Positions 8,041 to 17,044 of a stretch of 64,000 nucleotides of DNA are shown here, piece by piece (the first letter of the stretch is position 1; each line of letters starts with the position of its first letter). The position numbers and the translations under genes are program-made. The notes below the pieces were generated by a model, which did no database searches, was not told the DNA's origin, and was given only the letters and a program-made list of their open reading frames with translations. The DNA comes from AWTP1-13 sp963814055 (GTDB lineage: Bacteria > Pseudomonadota > Alphaproteobacteria > Rhizobiales > Hyphomicrobiaceae): contig CAWFBJ010000029.1 of NCBI GenBank assembly GCA_963814055.1, positions 62,001 through 126,000 on the forward strand. Direction: 5' to 3'.

Positions 8041-9572
8041 GGCTTCACTCCGCTGTCTGGATAGTCGACGATGAACCCGACATCGCCTTCGTAGCGTCCG
8101 TGCGGGTGGTAGCCGGGAGGCCCGTAGATGCGATTGAGGTGCCCGAGCAGAAGTTCCTTGAGCGTGCTGGACGGGGCATAGCCGCCATCCGGCCGGGCAA
8201 AGTCGCTGCGCGACGCGTGCTTGGCCACGTAGGGCGTGACGAGAATGACAAGTTCGCTCTCACGACGCCGGTAGTCGTTGCTGCGGAACAGCGCCCCCAG
8301 CACGGCAACGTCCTTGAGGCCGGGGAGACCCTCGACGCTCTGGCGGGTTTCGTCCGACAACAGCCCCGCCATGGCCAGGGTACCGCCGCTCGGCAGCTCA
8401 AGGGTGGTCTCGGCGCGGCGCACCTTGAGGGCGGGGATGGAAAAATCCCCGGTGCTGATGGCACCGTCCGACGACAGCTCGCTCACGTCCGCCAGGATCT
8501 TCAAGCTGATGCGGCCCTCGGTCATGACCACGGGCTTGAACTCCACCTGCACGCCGAATTGCTCCCATTGAATGGTGATCGTGCGATCGCCGCCGCTGTT
8601 GGAGACGATGGGAATCGGGAACTTGCCGCCGGCATGGAACTTGGCGGTCTCGCCCGAGATCGCGGTCAGGTTCGGCTCGGCCAATGTGCGGATGAGCCCG
8701 GCGCGCTCGAGCGCCTGCACCATCGCTGTCACCGAGTTGTTTCCGGTCTGCCAGGTTCCCTGCAGCGCGGCGCCCGCATCGGCGTGCGGCGGCACTCCAG
8801 GCGCAAGCGCGATCGCCGGCGGCACGACCGCACCCGATACCGGGAATGCGTTCTGCAGGACCTTGGCAAACGAGATGTTGCCCGAGTTCAAGACCGCGCC
8901 CGGGATGTTGACGCCAAGCCGCCGGATCGCGTCGCGCTGCATTTCTGCCACCTGCACCCGCAGCAGCACCTGCTCCTTGGCAGCGACGCTGAGCATGTTG
9001 ACGACGCTGTCCTTCTTCTTGGCGTAGCGGGCGGCGATATCGTTGGCGCGGGTCGAATCGATGGGATTGATGACGCTGCCGGTCAGCACGACGTTGTCGC
9101 CGACGGCTTCCGCCTTGATGCGCGCGCCGGGAAGAATGCGGTTGAGAGCGTCGTTGAGCGGCGTGAGATCGCGCGTGACCGACACCTCGAGGAACACCAG
9201 CCTTTGCCCATCCGCTCCCATGAAGAACGCATTGGCATCGCCTACGTCCTTGGCAAGCAGGTAGACCTGGCGCGAGGACTGCACGACCGCGTCCACGACG
9301 TCGGGATTGGAGACGAGCACATTCTGCAGATCGACCGGCAGCTCGATCAGCATGGACTTGTCGACACCGATCGTGATCTTGCGGGTGATCGGAAAGCGCG
9401 TATTGGGCGGTAGGACCATGTGCGCGCGGTGCTCGGGTTCGCTCACCGGCGGCCATTCGCGGCGTGCGGTCTGCGCAACCGGCTCCGCAGTGCCAATGCA
9501 GAGCACACCGGCCAGCGACATCGCGGCCAACAGCACGCGCCCCGCGGCGCCGCCGCCCTTCGGTACCCACAT
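8037..9572 (-). CDS. cpaC: Secretin CpaC/RcpA of a Tad (Flp) pilus system
   Basis: This 511-residue outer-membrane secretin begins with an export signal (RVLLAAMSLAGVLCIGTA), followed by the RcpA N-domain with VDKSMLIELPVDLQNVLVSN, a BON-like region near 110-180, and the secretin core from about 270. The core has EPNLTAISGETAKFHAGGKFP and VEFKPVVM, and ends SELVILVTPYVAKHA. It would form the outer-membrane pore for pilus extrusion. The neighbouring CpaD overlaps by 4 bp. The ATPase CpaF, CpaE, the TadBC platform and pilins are not in the window, so the locus is split or continues elsewhere in the genome. Confidence 0.93.
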   Translation of the reverse strand: MWVPKGGGAAGRVLLAAMSLAGVLCIGTAEPVAQTARREWPPVSEPEHRAHMVLPPNTRFPITRKITIGVDKSMLIELPVDLQNVLVSNPDVVDAVVQSSRQVYLLAKDVGDANAFFMGADGQRLVFLEVSVTRDLTPLNDALNRILPGARIKAEAVGDNVVLTGSVINPIDSTRANDIAARYAKKKDSVVNMLSVAAKEQVLLRVQVAEMQRDAIRRLGVNIPGAVLNSGNISFAKVLQNAFPVSGAVVPPAIALAPGVPPHADAGAALQGTWQTGNNSVTAMVQALERAGLIRTLAEPNLTAISGETAKFHAGGKFPIPIVSNSGGDRTITIQWEQFGVQVEFKPVVMTEGRISLKILADVSELSSDGAISTGDFSIPALKVRRAETTLELPSGGTLAMAGLLSDETRQSVEGLPGLKDVAVLGALFRSNDYRRRESELVILVTPYVAKHASRSDFARPDGGYAPSSTLKELLLGHLNRIYGPPGYHPHGRYEGDVGFIVDYPDSGVKP

Positions 9573-9930
9573 GAAAAACTACCCCGCTCCCCGCCGCCAA
9601 CCCGGCATGCACACACCGGACCCGTGGCCTCCAACGCACGACGAATGCGACAACGAAAACGCGACAACAGAGTTCGGTTGTGCTGCAAGCAGGCCGTGAT
9701 CGCCAAATGGCCGCCTGACGCCGCGAGCCTTGTCCCCAGGCCGTCAACAGGTTACGCGCACCTTTTGGGCACGCGGACGCACACGCAGCGCTTCGGGCTG
9801 AAGGGCACCCGGAAACATATAGTCGCTATACCTAGCTGCCGTTTCAGCGGGCAGAACTGCGGCACGCGCGGCCAAAGCTGTGCGCAATTGCAAAGCGGGC
9901 GCGCCCCAAGCTGCGGGCAGGCCGCTGCCT
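9573..9930. other. Intergenic region upstream of cpaC, nothing assigned
   Basis: About 358 bp lie between the cpaC start and the stop of the TadG-like gene, both on the minus strand, so this segment should hold the cpaC promoter. I see no clear coding potential, no terminator with a T tract and no operator I can name. A long reading frame on the plus strand runs across it but has no protein-like features. Confidence 0.5.
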
Positions 9931-11562
9931 TCAGCCCGCCACCCGCAACTTCGCGATTTCGCGACCGATTGATTCGAATGCCTGGATGAGCGTGTTGCCG
10001 TCACTGGCAACGTAGGTTTGGGTGGCACCCGACGCGCAGCTCGCCAGCATGGTCCGGGTCGGCAAATCGCTCTCGAGGCGAAAGGCAACGGTGTAGACCT
10101 TGATGCCCGCGGCCTTTGCGTTCTGGCAGGCCGCCAGCGTCTTGGTGGTCATCTGCTTGACCAGGGCGGTGGTGGTATAGCTGGTGCCGAGGCGGCCGTT
10201 CGATGCGTAGCCGAAGGAGTGATAGCTCGACTTGTTGTGGTTGGATCTTGCCTGGTGCCAATTCTCGCCGTCGGTCATGACGATGAGAAACTTGTCGTTG
10301 TCGGGGTCGTTGTAGTCTTTGCCTTCGGTGAAGGGCGCCTCGGGCGACAGCACGCGCCAGCCCCACATCACGCCCTCGAGCACGTTCGTGCCGCCCTTGG
10401 CCTGGAGGCTGCCGATAAGGGACTTCACCGCCGCCTTGTCGCTCGTCAATGGCATGATCGGCACGCTGTCGCACAGATAGTTTGGCCCCCCTGCCCCCGA
10501 GGTGATCGAGGCGCCCGGGTATTTGCACACACGCGCCTGGGCATCCTTCGGACTCAGCACCGGTGGCTGCGACCAGGTCTTACAGGTGACTCCGTCCTTC
10601 TTGTAAGCGGTGCATGTCGAAGGAGGCGCGGGGCAGGTGCCGCCATAGTCCGGCAGGTAGTTGTTGCCGTAGCTGTCGCCATTGTCGTTGGCGCTGTCGG
10701 GTTCATCGGGATTGAACATCGGCACGAACAAACTGGCAGGCGTCTTTTCGTTCGGCACACTGTCGGTGACATCGTGCGGCGACGGCCGTACTTCCACGCA
10801 GCCACCCCATGTCGCCCCCATCTGCTGCAGCAGCTCAAACCGGGTTTTCGGCGCGTCGAAGTTCTCGAAGTGCGCCGGCGACAGGCCGGTGCTGTCCATC
10901 CAAGAAGCGTTCGCATTGGCAGGGCCGACATTGACCGCGCCCGCAAAAGGCACCACGCCGACCTTGATCTTCTCGGTGCCCTCGAAGCCCGTGAACACGA
11001 CGTCGACGAGGTTCGCCGCCGCCGTTCGCAGATCGGTAATATAGGTACCGGCCATGGAGCCCGAATTGTCGAGGACCAGCGCGACCTCGACGGTGCCCCG
11101 GCCTCTCCTGATCGTTGAATTGGCGTTGAACCCAAGCTCATGAATGCCCGCGGCCTTGAGGAGGCTCGTCAGCAGCGTACCCTTCGCCTTGGCGTTGACC
11201 TCGCCGTTGGCAGCATCCAGCTTGACGTCGTGAAGGATACCCACTTTGGGGTGCTTGGCCATGTTGGCCGCGAAGTAGGCTGCCGCCTTCTCCGGCCCCG
11301 CCGTGTCCTGGTCGGGCAGGCCCAGCCTGTGTGAGGCAGCAAGCGCAGCAGAGTCGACGGCGTTTTGGACGCGCACCATCTCTGCTCCCGTGCGCCCGTA
11401 GTCGACGGCGATCGCCGCCATCAGGAAAAGTCCGGAAAACGTAATAGCGAAAATGACCGCCACGACGCCTCGGTCATCGCCGTAAAACGATTGCGCATGG
11501 CGATCTGCGCCACGCTGCGCAAAGCCGAAGAATGCGCGAACCCGTGCCCGCACCCTGTCCAT
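9931..11562 (-). CDS. TadG-like pilus protein with von Willebrand factor A domain
   Basis: A roughly 543-residue protein. Near its N-terminus (DDRGVVAVIFAITFSGL) is a TadE/TadG-type hydrophobic segment followed by a tip with VDYGRTG and QNAVDSAALAAS, as in minor pilin/TadG-like proteins. The C-terminal two thirds hold a VWA domain with the MIDAS sequence DNSGSM and a later TDGENWH. It is probably exported and surface-located, with metal-dependent adhesion. ATG 11562 was chosen over an upstream GTG. It lies next to cpaC and cpaD but in its own transcription unit. Confidence 0.88.
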   Translation of the reverse strand: MDRVRARVRAFFGFAQRGADRHAQSFYGDDRGVVAVIFAITFSGLFLMAAIAVDYGRTGAEMVRVQNAVDSAALAASHRLGLPDQDTAGPEKAAAYFAANMAKHPKVGILHDVKLDAANGEVNAKAKGTLLTSLLKAAGIHELGFNANSTIRRGRGTVEVALVLDNSGSMAGTYITDLRTAAANLVDVVFTGFEGTEKIKVGVVPFAGAVNVGPANANASWMDSTGLSPAHFENFDAPKTRFELLQQMGATWGGCVEVRPSPHDVTDSVPNEKTPASLFVPMFNPDEPDSANDNGDSYGNNYLPDYGGTCPAPPSTCTAYKKDGVTCKTWSQPPVLSPKDAQARVCKYPGASITSGAGGPNYLCDSVPIMPLTSDKAAVKSLIGSLQAKGGTNVLEGVMWGWRVLSPEAPFTEGKDYNDPDNDKFLIVMTDGENWHQARSNHNKSSYHSFGYASNGRLGTSYTTTALVKQMTTKTLAACQNAKAAGIKVYTVAFRLESDLPTRTMLASCASGATQTYVASDGNTLIQAFESIGREIAKLRVAG

Positions 11563-11766
11563 AGTCCCACCCACCAATGTCCCTGGTGAAGACTACGCAA
11601 CACGTCCTCACGCTGGCTGAAGGCGGACGGTGCAGTTTTGCTCAACTTGTAAATGCTCTGAGTTGCAGAGGCGTCAAAACCATGCGGTCAGGGGCAAAGT
11701 GAGGCTTGCGGCAGCATCGTCAGCCCGGCATGGTTCCAGCGAGCCACCGGGCGGGAGACGACATCG

Positions 11767-13257
11767 ATGGACGCCAGCCAACCCGCACCTGCCTCCTATT
11801 GGAGGCAACAGATCGAGAATGCGCTGCTGGCACCGATCCGCGCCCTGAGGCGGGAGTATCTGCCGCTCCTGATGGTTTATTTCGCGTATGGAGCGATGGG
11901 CCTCGTCGGCGTCGCTCAAAGCTTCTGGATCAAGAACTCCTTGACCTGGACCCCTGCGGAGCTTGCCTCGCTGGCCATCTGGTTCACCCTGCCGTGGACC
12001 ATAAAGATGGTGTTTGGCGAACTCGTCGACACGGTACCCCTGTTCGGCTCCCAGCGCCGCGCCTACGTTTTCATCGGCGCCAGCCTGATCGCCCTTTCAT
12101 TCGTCCTCCTGGCGGGCGCCGCCGGCGGCTGGATTACGGCGCTGCCGGCTGATCGGATCTACATCATCGCCTCTCTCATCAGCGTGACGGGGGTGGTGTT
12201 GCAGGATGTCGTGGCCGACGCCATGAGTACGGAGGTCGTGCCACGCCACAATCCCGACGGAACGCCGCGCCTGAAACAGGAGATCGATCACGATCTCGGC
12301 ATGGTGCAGGTGCTCGGACGTCTGGCCCTGTCATTCGGAATCTTCTCGGTTGCCGGACTTTCCGGATGGCTTGCGCAGCATCTCTCCTATGACAAGGTCT
12401 TTCTGCTCGGTCTGGCCGTCCCGCTCATTTCGGTCAGCGGCGCCCTCCTCGTGCGGCTCGAGACCAGCGAGCAGCGCGCCATCGACTGGCGCATCCTGGG
12501 CGGCGGCATGGTCTTCGGCGCGGTCGTTACCGTGCTGGGCTTGAGCGGCATCGCCTACGGCCAGGAGATCGTGTTCGCCCTTTCGATGACCGTGGTGATC
12601 TGGATGCTGACCCGCGTGACGCAGGAGATCGATCATGCGACCCGCATGCGCATCGCCTTCGCCGCCATCATCATTTTCGCCTTCCGTACCGTGCCCGGCA
12701 TCGGGGACGGCTACACGTGGTTTGCCATCGACGTACTGGGCTTCGACGAGGCGTTCTTCGGCGTGCTGGGGCAGATCGGTGCCGGGGTGGCCATCGTCGC
12801 CGCCTGGATGTTCTCCGATGTCGTCACGCGCAAACCGGTGGCGCAGGTGCTGCTCTGGCTCACGATCCTGGGCACGATCCTGTCGCTGCCCTCGCTGCTG
12901 CTCGTGTTCCAGCTTTACCAGACGACGGAACAGCTGGTTGGAGTTGGGGCGCGCGGCATCGCCCTGTTCGACACCGTGGCCACATCGCCGTTCGCGCAGC
13001 TCAGCATGATCCCCCTCCTGACCCTCGTTGCGGTCTATGCCCCGGCCGGCCATAGGGCCACCTGGTTCGCGCTGATGGCTTCGCTCATGAACCTGGCACT
13101 GGTTGCAGGAGGGATGCTGACCAAGTACCTGAACATCCTTTTTCCGGTTAACCGCGGGGACTACCACAACTTGCCAATTCTGGTCGTGGTCGCCACGGTC
13201 ATCGGCCTGGTGGTGCCGCTGACCGTGATTGCCATCCTCGGCCGCCGCGTGCGGTAG
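11767..13257 (+). CDS. MFS membrane transporter, folate/biopterin (BT1) type
   Basis: This 496-residue integral membrane protein has about 12 hydrophobic segments. PWTIKMVFGELVDTVPLFGSQRRAYVFIG lies after the second helix and matches the family motif K-P-G-x-SD-x-P-G-RRxY of the BT1 folate/biopterin transporters, a distant MFS group. The substrate is unknown; folate, pterin, phosphate or a related small molecule are possible. It is a single gene between unrelated units. A weak GGGAG lies before ATG 11767. A substantial central extension (residues 150-175) is rich in polar residues and cytoplasmic. Confidence 0.75.
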   Translation: MDASQPAPASYWRQQIENALLAPIRALRREYLPLLMVYFAYGAMGLVGVAQSFWIKNSLTWTPAELASLAIWFTLPWTIKMVFGELVDTVPLFGSQRRAYVFIGASLIALSFVLLAGAAGGWITALPADRIYIIASLISVTGVVLQDVVADAMSTEVVPRHNPDGTPRLKQEIDHDLGMVQVLGRLALSFGIFSVAGLSGWLAQHLSYDKVFLLGLAVPLISVSGALLVRLETSEQRAIDWRILGGGMVFGAVVTVLGLSGIAYGQEIVFALSMTVVIWMLTRVTQEIDHATRMRIAFAAIIIFAFRTVPGIGDGYTWFAIDVLGFDEAFFGVLGQIGAGVAIVAAWMFSDVVTRKPVAQVLLWLTILGTILSLPSLLLVFQLYQTTEQLVGVGARGIALFDTVATSPFAQLSMIPLLTLVAVYAPAGHRATWFALMASLMNLALVAGGMLTKYLNILFPVNRGDYHNLPILVVVATVIGLVVPLTVIAILGRRVR

Positions 13258-13506
13258 GGACGGCTGTCACCTCACCGCAACAAGGCACCGGCGGCACGGT
13301 CCGGCATGGCTGCCCTGCCTTGACGCCGCCCTAGTCCTGGGACCAATCATGATCGGCGGGCCCGGAGAGCGGCCGCGACGGGAAAAATCGGTCGGAAACG
13401 TTGGTGGGAAGAGCGCAAACGGGGTGCGCGCCTTCAATGGCGTGAGCCGACCACGAAGCGTGTTGCCGCGAAGTGTCTTGCTGCGTGCAGAGGGAGGGTC
13501 TGGCCG

Positions 13507-13710
13507 ATGTCGTCGCCAAGCGCGTCTGGCGTGTCAGTAGAACAACAACGCGAGCCGCAACTCGCCACCCTCGGCTGGGCCTTGCGCCGGGCGGCGTTGG
13601 GATTGCTCATTCTGCTGGTCACTGTCGCGCTGGGCGCCTGGCTGTTCAATGCCAGCATCGAGGCGGAAGGACCACCGTCGCAAAGCGAATACGCCCTGCC
13701 CCAGAACTGA
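13507..13710 (+). CDS. Small single-span membrane protein, function unknown
   Basis: This 67-residue protein has one clear membrane segment (AALGLLILLVTVALGAWLF, about residues 31-49) after a short polar N-terminus, and a short acidic tail. A good ribosome site, AGGGAGGG, lies 9 bp before ATG 13507. I do not recognise a family. It stands between the MFS gene and rimK, and the strand and spacing do not show an operon with either. Confidence 0.6.
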   Translation: MSSPSASGVSVEQQREPQLATLGWALRRAALGLLILLVTVALGAWLFNASIEAEGPPSQSEYALPQN

Positions 13711-13904
13711 GCCCCCTGATCGTGCCACCTGCAAAATAGCCGGGCATTTTGCATCGCGGCGGTGGCTGCGGTGCGCGCAGGGGCTTGGCCGCCTGCCTGC
13801 GAATGGCTATCAAAAAGATACAGGCAGGGACATAGTTCCCGACTGCCAATGCCAACCCGACCCCACCCAGGGCGAGGGCCTGGCCGGAGATCTGCTGCAT
13901 CGCC

Positions 13905-14810
13905 ATGAAGTTCGTCATGCTTGCCCGCAATCCGAACCTTTATTCGCATCGGCGCATCGTCGAAGCGGCGCGGGCGCGCAAGCACGAAATCGACGTGATG
14001 AATACGCTGCACCTGCACATGAACATCACATCGAGCAAGCCGATGCTGATGCACGGGGGCCGCGTGCTGCCGCAGTACGATGCCGTGATCCCGCGCATCG
14101 GCGCATCGATCACGCATTATGGTCTCGCCGTGTTGCGCCAGTTCGAGGTGCAGGGTGTGTTTCCGCTCAACGAGAGCGTGGCGATCGGCCGCTCGCGCGA
14201 CAAGCTCCGCGCCTTGCAGCTGTTGGCACGCGAGGGCATCGGTTTGCCGGTGACGGCCTTCGCCCACGGGCCGCGCCGTGCCGAGGACGTCATCAAGGAG
14301 GTGGGCGGCACGCCCTGCGTCATCAAGCTGCTCGAGGGCACGCAAGGCATGGGCGTGATCCTGGCGGAGACGGCGGCCTCAGCCAAATCGATCATCGAGG
14401 CCTTCAGTGCAGCCAACATGAACATCCTGGTGCAGGAGTTCATCAAGGAGGCCGGCGGCACCGACGTGCGCGCGCTGGTCGTGGGCGGTGCCGTCGTGGC
14501 CAGCATGAAGCGTGTCGGCAAGATGGGCGACTTCCGCGCCAATCTGCATCGCGGCGGCAAGTCGGAGCCGGTCGCCATCACCGAGGAGGAGCGCAGAACC
14601 GCGATCCGCTCTGCCGAGGTGCTGGGCCTCAACGTCGCCGGCGTCGACATGCTGCGCTCCAACCGGGGGCCGGTGGTGATCGAAGTGAATTCCTCGCCCG
14701 GCATCGAGGGCATGGAGCAGGCGAGCGGCGCGGACGTGGCCGGCGCCATGATCGAATTCCTGGAAAAGCGCGCCAAGCCGGGCGAGACCAGAACCCGCGG
14801 CGTGGGTTAG
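13905..14810 (+). CDS. rimK: RimK, ATP-grasp ligase adding glutamate to ribosomal protein S6
   Basis: This 301-residue protein aligns along its length with E. coli RimK: a MKFVMLARNPNLYS start, YDAVIPRIGASITHYG, NESVAIGRSRDKLRALQLLA, and the ATP-grasp core with VIKLLEGTQGMGVILAE, DVRALVVGG and IEVNSSPGIEGME. RimK attaches glutamates to the S6 C-terminus and affects ribosome composition. Its ATP-grasp Lys and magnesium-binding Glu/Asn residues are visible in those motifs. It is not clearly in an operon; rpe follows 138 bp later on the same strand. Confidence 0.95.
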   Translation: MKFVMLARNPNLYSHRRIVEAARARKHEIDVMNTLHLHMNITSSKPMLMHGGRVLPQYDAVIPRIGASITHYGLAVLRQFEVQGVFPLNESVAIGRSRDKLRALQLLAREGIGLPVTAFAHGPRRAEDVIKEVGGTPCVIKLLEGTQGMGVILAETAASAKSIIEAFSAANMNILVQEFIKEAGGTDVRALVVGGAVVASMKRVGKMGDFRANLHRGGKSEPVAITEEERRTAIRSAEVLGLNVAGVDMLRSNRGPVVIEVNSSPGIEGMEQASGADVAGAMIEFLEKRAKPGETRTRGVG

Positions 14811-14876
14811 CCCTATCCCGTGCTTGGTGTCCGGATATTCCGCAGATCCCTCGTCCGGCACCCCTTGATTGCTGGA

Positions 14877-14897
14877 TACCGGGGACAAGCCCCGGTA
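14877..14897. repeat. Palindromic repeat between rimK and rpe
   Basis: A perfect 8-bp hairpin, TACCGGGG-ACAAG-CCCCGGTA, sits at 14877-14897 and ends with TATGACGG. It shares the ACAAG loop with the repeat at 4493-4511, so it belongs to the same dispersed REP-like class. It may also act as a transcription end between the two genes, though there is no T tract. Confidence 0.7.
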
Positions 14898-14948
14898 TGA
14901 CGGAGTTCAGGGTTACGCGGATCGCAAAAGCTGGGTACGACAACGGAC

Positions 14949-15605
14949 ATGACCAAGGACATCCTGATCGCACCCTCCATCCTCTCGGCCGACTTCGCCA
15001 AGCTGGGGGACGAGGTGCGCGCCATAGACCAGGCTGGCTGCGACTGGGTGCACGTGGACGTGATGGACGGCCATTTCGTGCCCAACATCACCATAGGTCC
15101 GGGCGTGGTGAAGGCGATCCGGCCGCACACCAGGAAAGTGCTGGACGTGCACCTGATGATCGCGCCGGCGGACCCCTTCATCGAGGCGTTCGCGCAGGCC
15201 GGCTCCGACGTCATCACGGTGCATGTGGAGGCAGGGCCGCATCTCGACCGCACCATGCAGCTGATCCGTGCGCTCGGCAAGAAGGCCGGCGTATCGCTGA
15301 CGCCGCAGACACCGGAGAGCGCCATCGCCTATGTGCTCGACCGGCTCGACCTGATCCTGGTGATGACGGTCAACCCCGGGTTCGGCGGCCAGGCGTTCAT
15401 TCCCGCCATGGTCGACAAGATCGCGCGCATCCGCGCCATGATCGGATCGCGGCCGATCCATCTGCAGGTCGACGGCGGGGTTACGCCCGAGACGTCCGGC
15501 GCCTGCGCCAAGGCCGGCGCGGATGTGCTGGTGGCGGGCAATGCCGTGTTCAAGGGCGGGAAGTATGCCGAAAACATCGCAGCCATTCGTGCGGCCGCGG
15601 GTTGA
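14949..15605 (+). CDS. rpe: Ribulose-phosphate 3-epimerase
   Basis: This 218-residue TIM-barrel enzyme interconverts ribulose-5-P and xylulose-5-P in the pentose phosphate pathway and, in autotrophs, the Calvin cycle. Diagnostic segments are APSILSADFAKLG, HVDVMDGHFVPNITIG with metal-binding His and the catalytic Asp, HLMI, VMTVNPGFGGQAFI, and QVDGGV with the second catalytic Asp. Length and motifs are complete. It begins at ATG 14949. Nothing in the window points to a Calvin cycle operon, so it is most likely a housekeeping copy. Confidence 0.96.
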   Translation: MTKDILIAPSILSADFAKLGDEVRAIDQAGCDWVHVDVMDGHFVPNITIGPGVVKAIRPHTRKVLDVHLMIAPADPFIEAFAQAGSDVITVHVEAGPHLDRTMQLIRALGKKAGVSLTPQTPESAIAYVLDRLDLILVMTVNPGFGGQAFIPAMVDKIARIRAMIGSRPIHLQVDGGVTPETSGACAKAGADVLVAGNAVFKGGKYAENIAAIRAAAG

Positions 15606-15747
15606 CCACCGGCGGCTTTGCCTTGATGCGGGCAGCTTGCTTCCGTAAGCAGACTCGGCTCGGGTGGCGCCAAGGTGGAATGGACTGACTTGGACCGTGT
15701 CCGTCAGTTGAGGCCATCCTGGAAGATTTTGGAGTTTAGTTCCCAGC

Positions 15748-16752
15748 ATGCGCGCTCTTGTCCTTTCGCGCTACGGCGGACCCGAGTGTACGGCGCTGGC
15801 CGACGTGCCACAGCCGTCACCCCAGGCTGGCGAAATGCTCGTCCGAGTCCACGCCGCCGGCCTTAATCCCCTCGATTTCAAGATACGCACCGGCGGGCTG
15901 AAGATCATTCGCAATTATCCGCTCCCCATCGTGATGGGCAACGAATTGTCCGGTGTCGTCGACGCCGTTGGGCCTGGGGTGATGCGCTTTGCCAAAGGCG
16001 ACCGCGTGTTCGCGCGCGTGGACAAGGACATCATGGGCGCCTTCGCCGAATACGCCGTGATCCATGAAGACCACGCCGCGCGGATGCCGGCGTCGCTTGA
16101 CTTCCCATCAGCGGCGGCAGTGCCGCTCGCCGCCCTCACCGCGCTCCAGGCGCTGCGCGACGAACTGCACCTGGGCGCCGGTCAGCGGGTATTCATCCCA
16201 GGCGGCGCCGGTGGGGTCGGTACCTTCGCGATCCAGATCGCCAAGCACCTGGGTGCCAAGGTCGCGACGACCGCCTCGCCACGGGGCGAGGCACTCGTCA
16301 AGCGGCTCGGCGCCGACGTGGTGATCGACTACTCGCGTGAGCGCTTCGAGGACAAAATATCGGGTTACGACTGCGCCTTCGATCTCCTCGGCGGCGAAAC
16401 CCTGGCGCGCCTGTGGTCAGTGCTCAAGCCGGGCGGACGGGTCGTCTCGATCGCGGGCATGCCGGAGCCGGTAACGGCGCAGAAGGATCTGGGACGCGGC
16501 ATCGGACTTGCTGCGCTGTTCTGGTTCGCCAGCCTGAGCACGCGGTTGCGCGCTGCGCGCCGTGGTTCGACCTATCGCTTTCTGTTCATGCACCCGAGCG
16601 GCGCCGACCTCGGCTATCTGGCCTCGCTTATCGACGCCAAGAAGCTTGAAGTCGTCATCGACCGCGTCTTCCCGTTCGCCCAGGCCAAGGAGGCGATGGC
16701 CTACCTGGAGACCGGCCGCGCCAAGGGCAAGGTCGTTCTGGCCATGAGCTGA
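15748..16752 (+). CDS. NADP-dependent quinone oxidoreductase / zinc-free MDR family
   Basis: This 334-residue medium-chain dehydrogenase/reductase has GGPECTALADVPQP at the start, the nucleotide-binding sequence VFIPGGAGGVGTFAIQIAKHLGAKV (AxxGGVG, near 145-170), and LKPGGRVVSIAG. It lacks the catalytic zinc Cys-His pair, which places it with quinone oxidoreductases or enoyl reductases. It reduces an unsaturated carbonyl or quinone using NADPH. Start ATG 15748. It follows rpe by 142 bp in the same direction but no operon link is visible. Confidence 0.85.
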   Translation: MRALVLSRYGGPECTALADVPQPSPQAGEMLVRVHAAGLNPLDFKIRTGGLKIIRNYPLPIVMGNELSGVVDAVGPGVMRFAKGDRVFARVDKDIMGAFAEYAVIHEDHAARMPASLDFPSAAAVPLAALTALQALRDELHLGAGQRVFIPGGAGGVGTFAIQIAKHLGAKVATTASPRGEALVKRLGADVVIDYSRERFEDKISGYDCAFDLLGGETLARLWSVLKPGGRVVSIAGMPEPVTAQKDLGRGIGLAALFWFASLSTRLRAARRGSTYRFLFMHPSGADLGYLASLIDAKKLEVVIDRVFPFAQAKEAMAYLETGRAKGKVVLAMS

Positions 16753-16928
16753 TCGGCACCGGCTTCGGTTTCGACGCGGCGGAGTTCGGCACCCGCTCGC
16801 TGCGGCGCATGAAAGCGGTACTGATCTACCGGAGGAGCGGCGGTCTCAGAATACTCCGCCTTGATGCTGGCCAAATGTCTGCTTACATCGGCGCCGCGTT
16901 CAACACGGCTCGGAAAAGGAGGGTCACG

Positions 16929-16985
16929 ATGATTGTCATTGTCCGCACATCCCCTCACCGCGCCGCGCCCGACACGCTGTCCTGA
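16929..16985 (+). CDS. Possible 18-residue ORF (leader peptide?)
   Basis: A short frame with a very good Shine-Dalgarno (AAAGGAGGG) reads MIVIVRTSPHRAAPDTLS and stops just before the rsgA region. No homology is claimed. It could be a leader peptide or just a chance frame with an unusually strong ribosome site. The gap 16753-17044 has no other likely gene. Confidence 0.25.
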   Translation: MIVIVRTSPHRAAPDTLS

Positions 16986-17044
16986 CAATTTAGGATTTCC
17001 TCGGCCGGCGCCCCCTATGGCTTGCCGACCGAAGGATTTCCACC

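Noticed and set aside
7974..9413. Long reading frame on the plus strand across cpaC
   Set aside because: It is a GC-driven shadow of the secretin gene, which has all its motifs on the minus strand.
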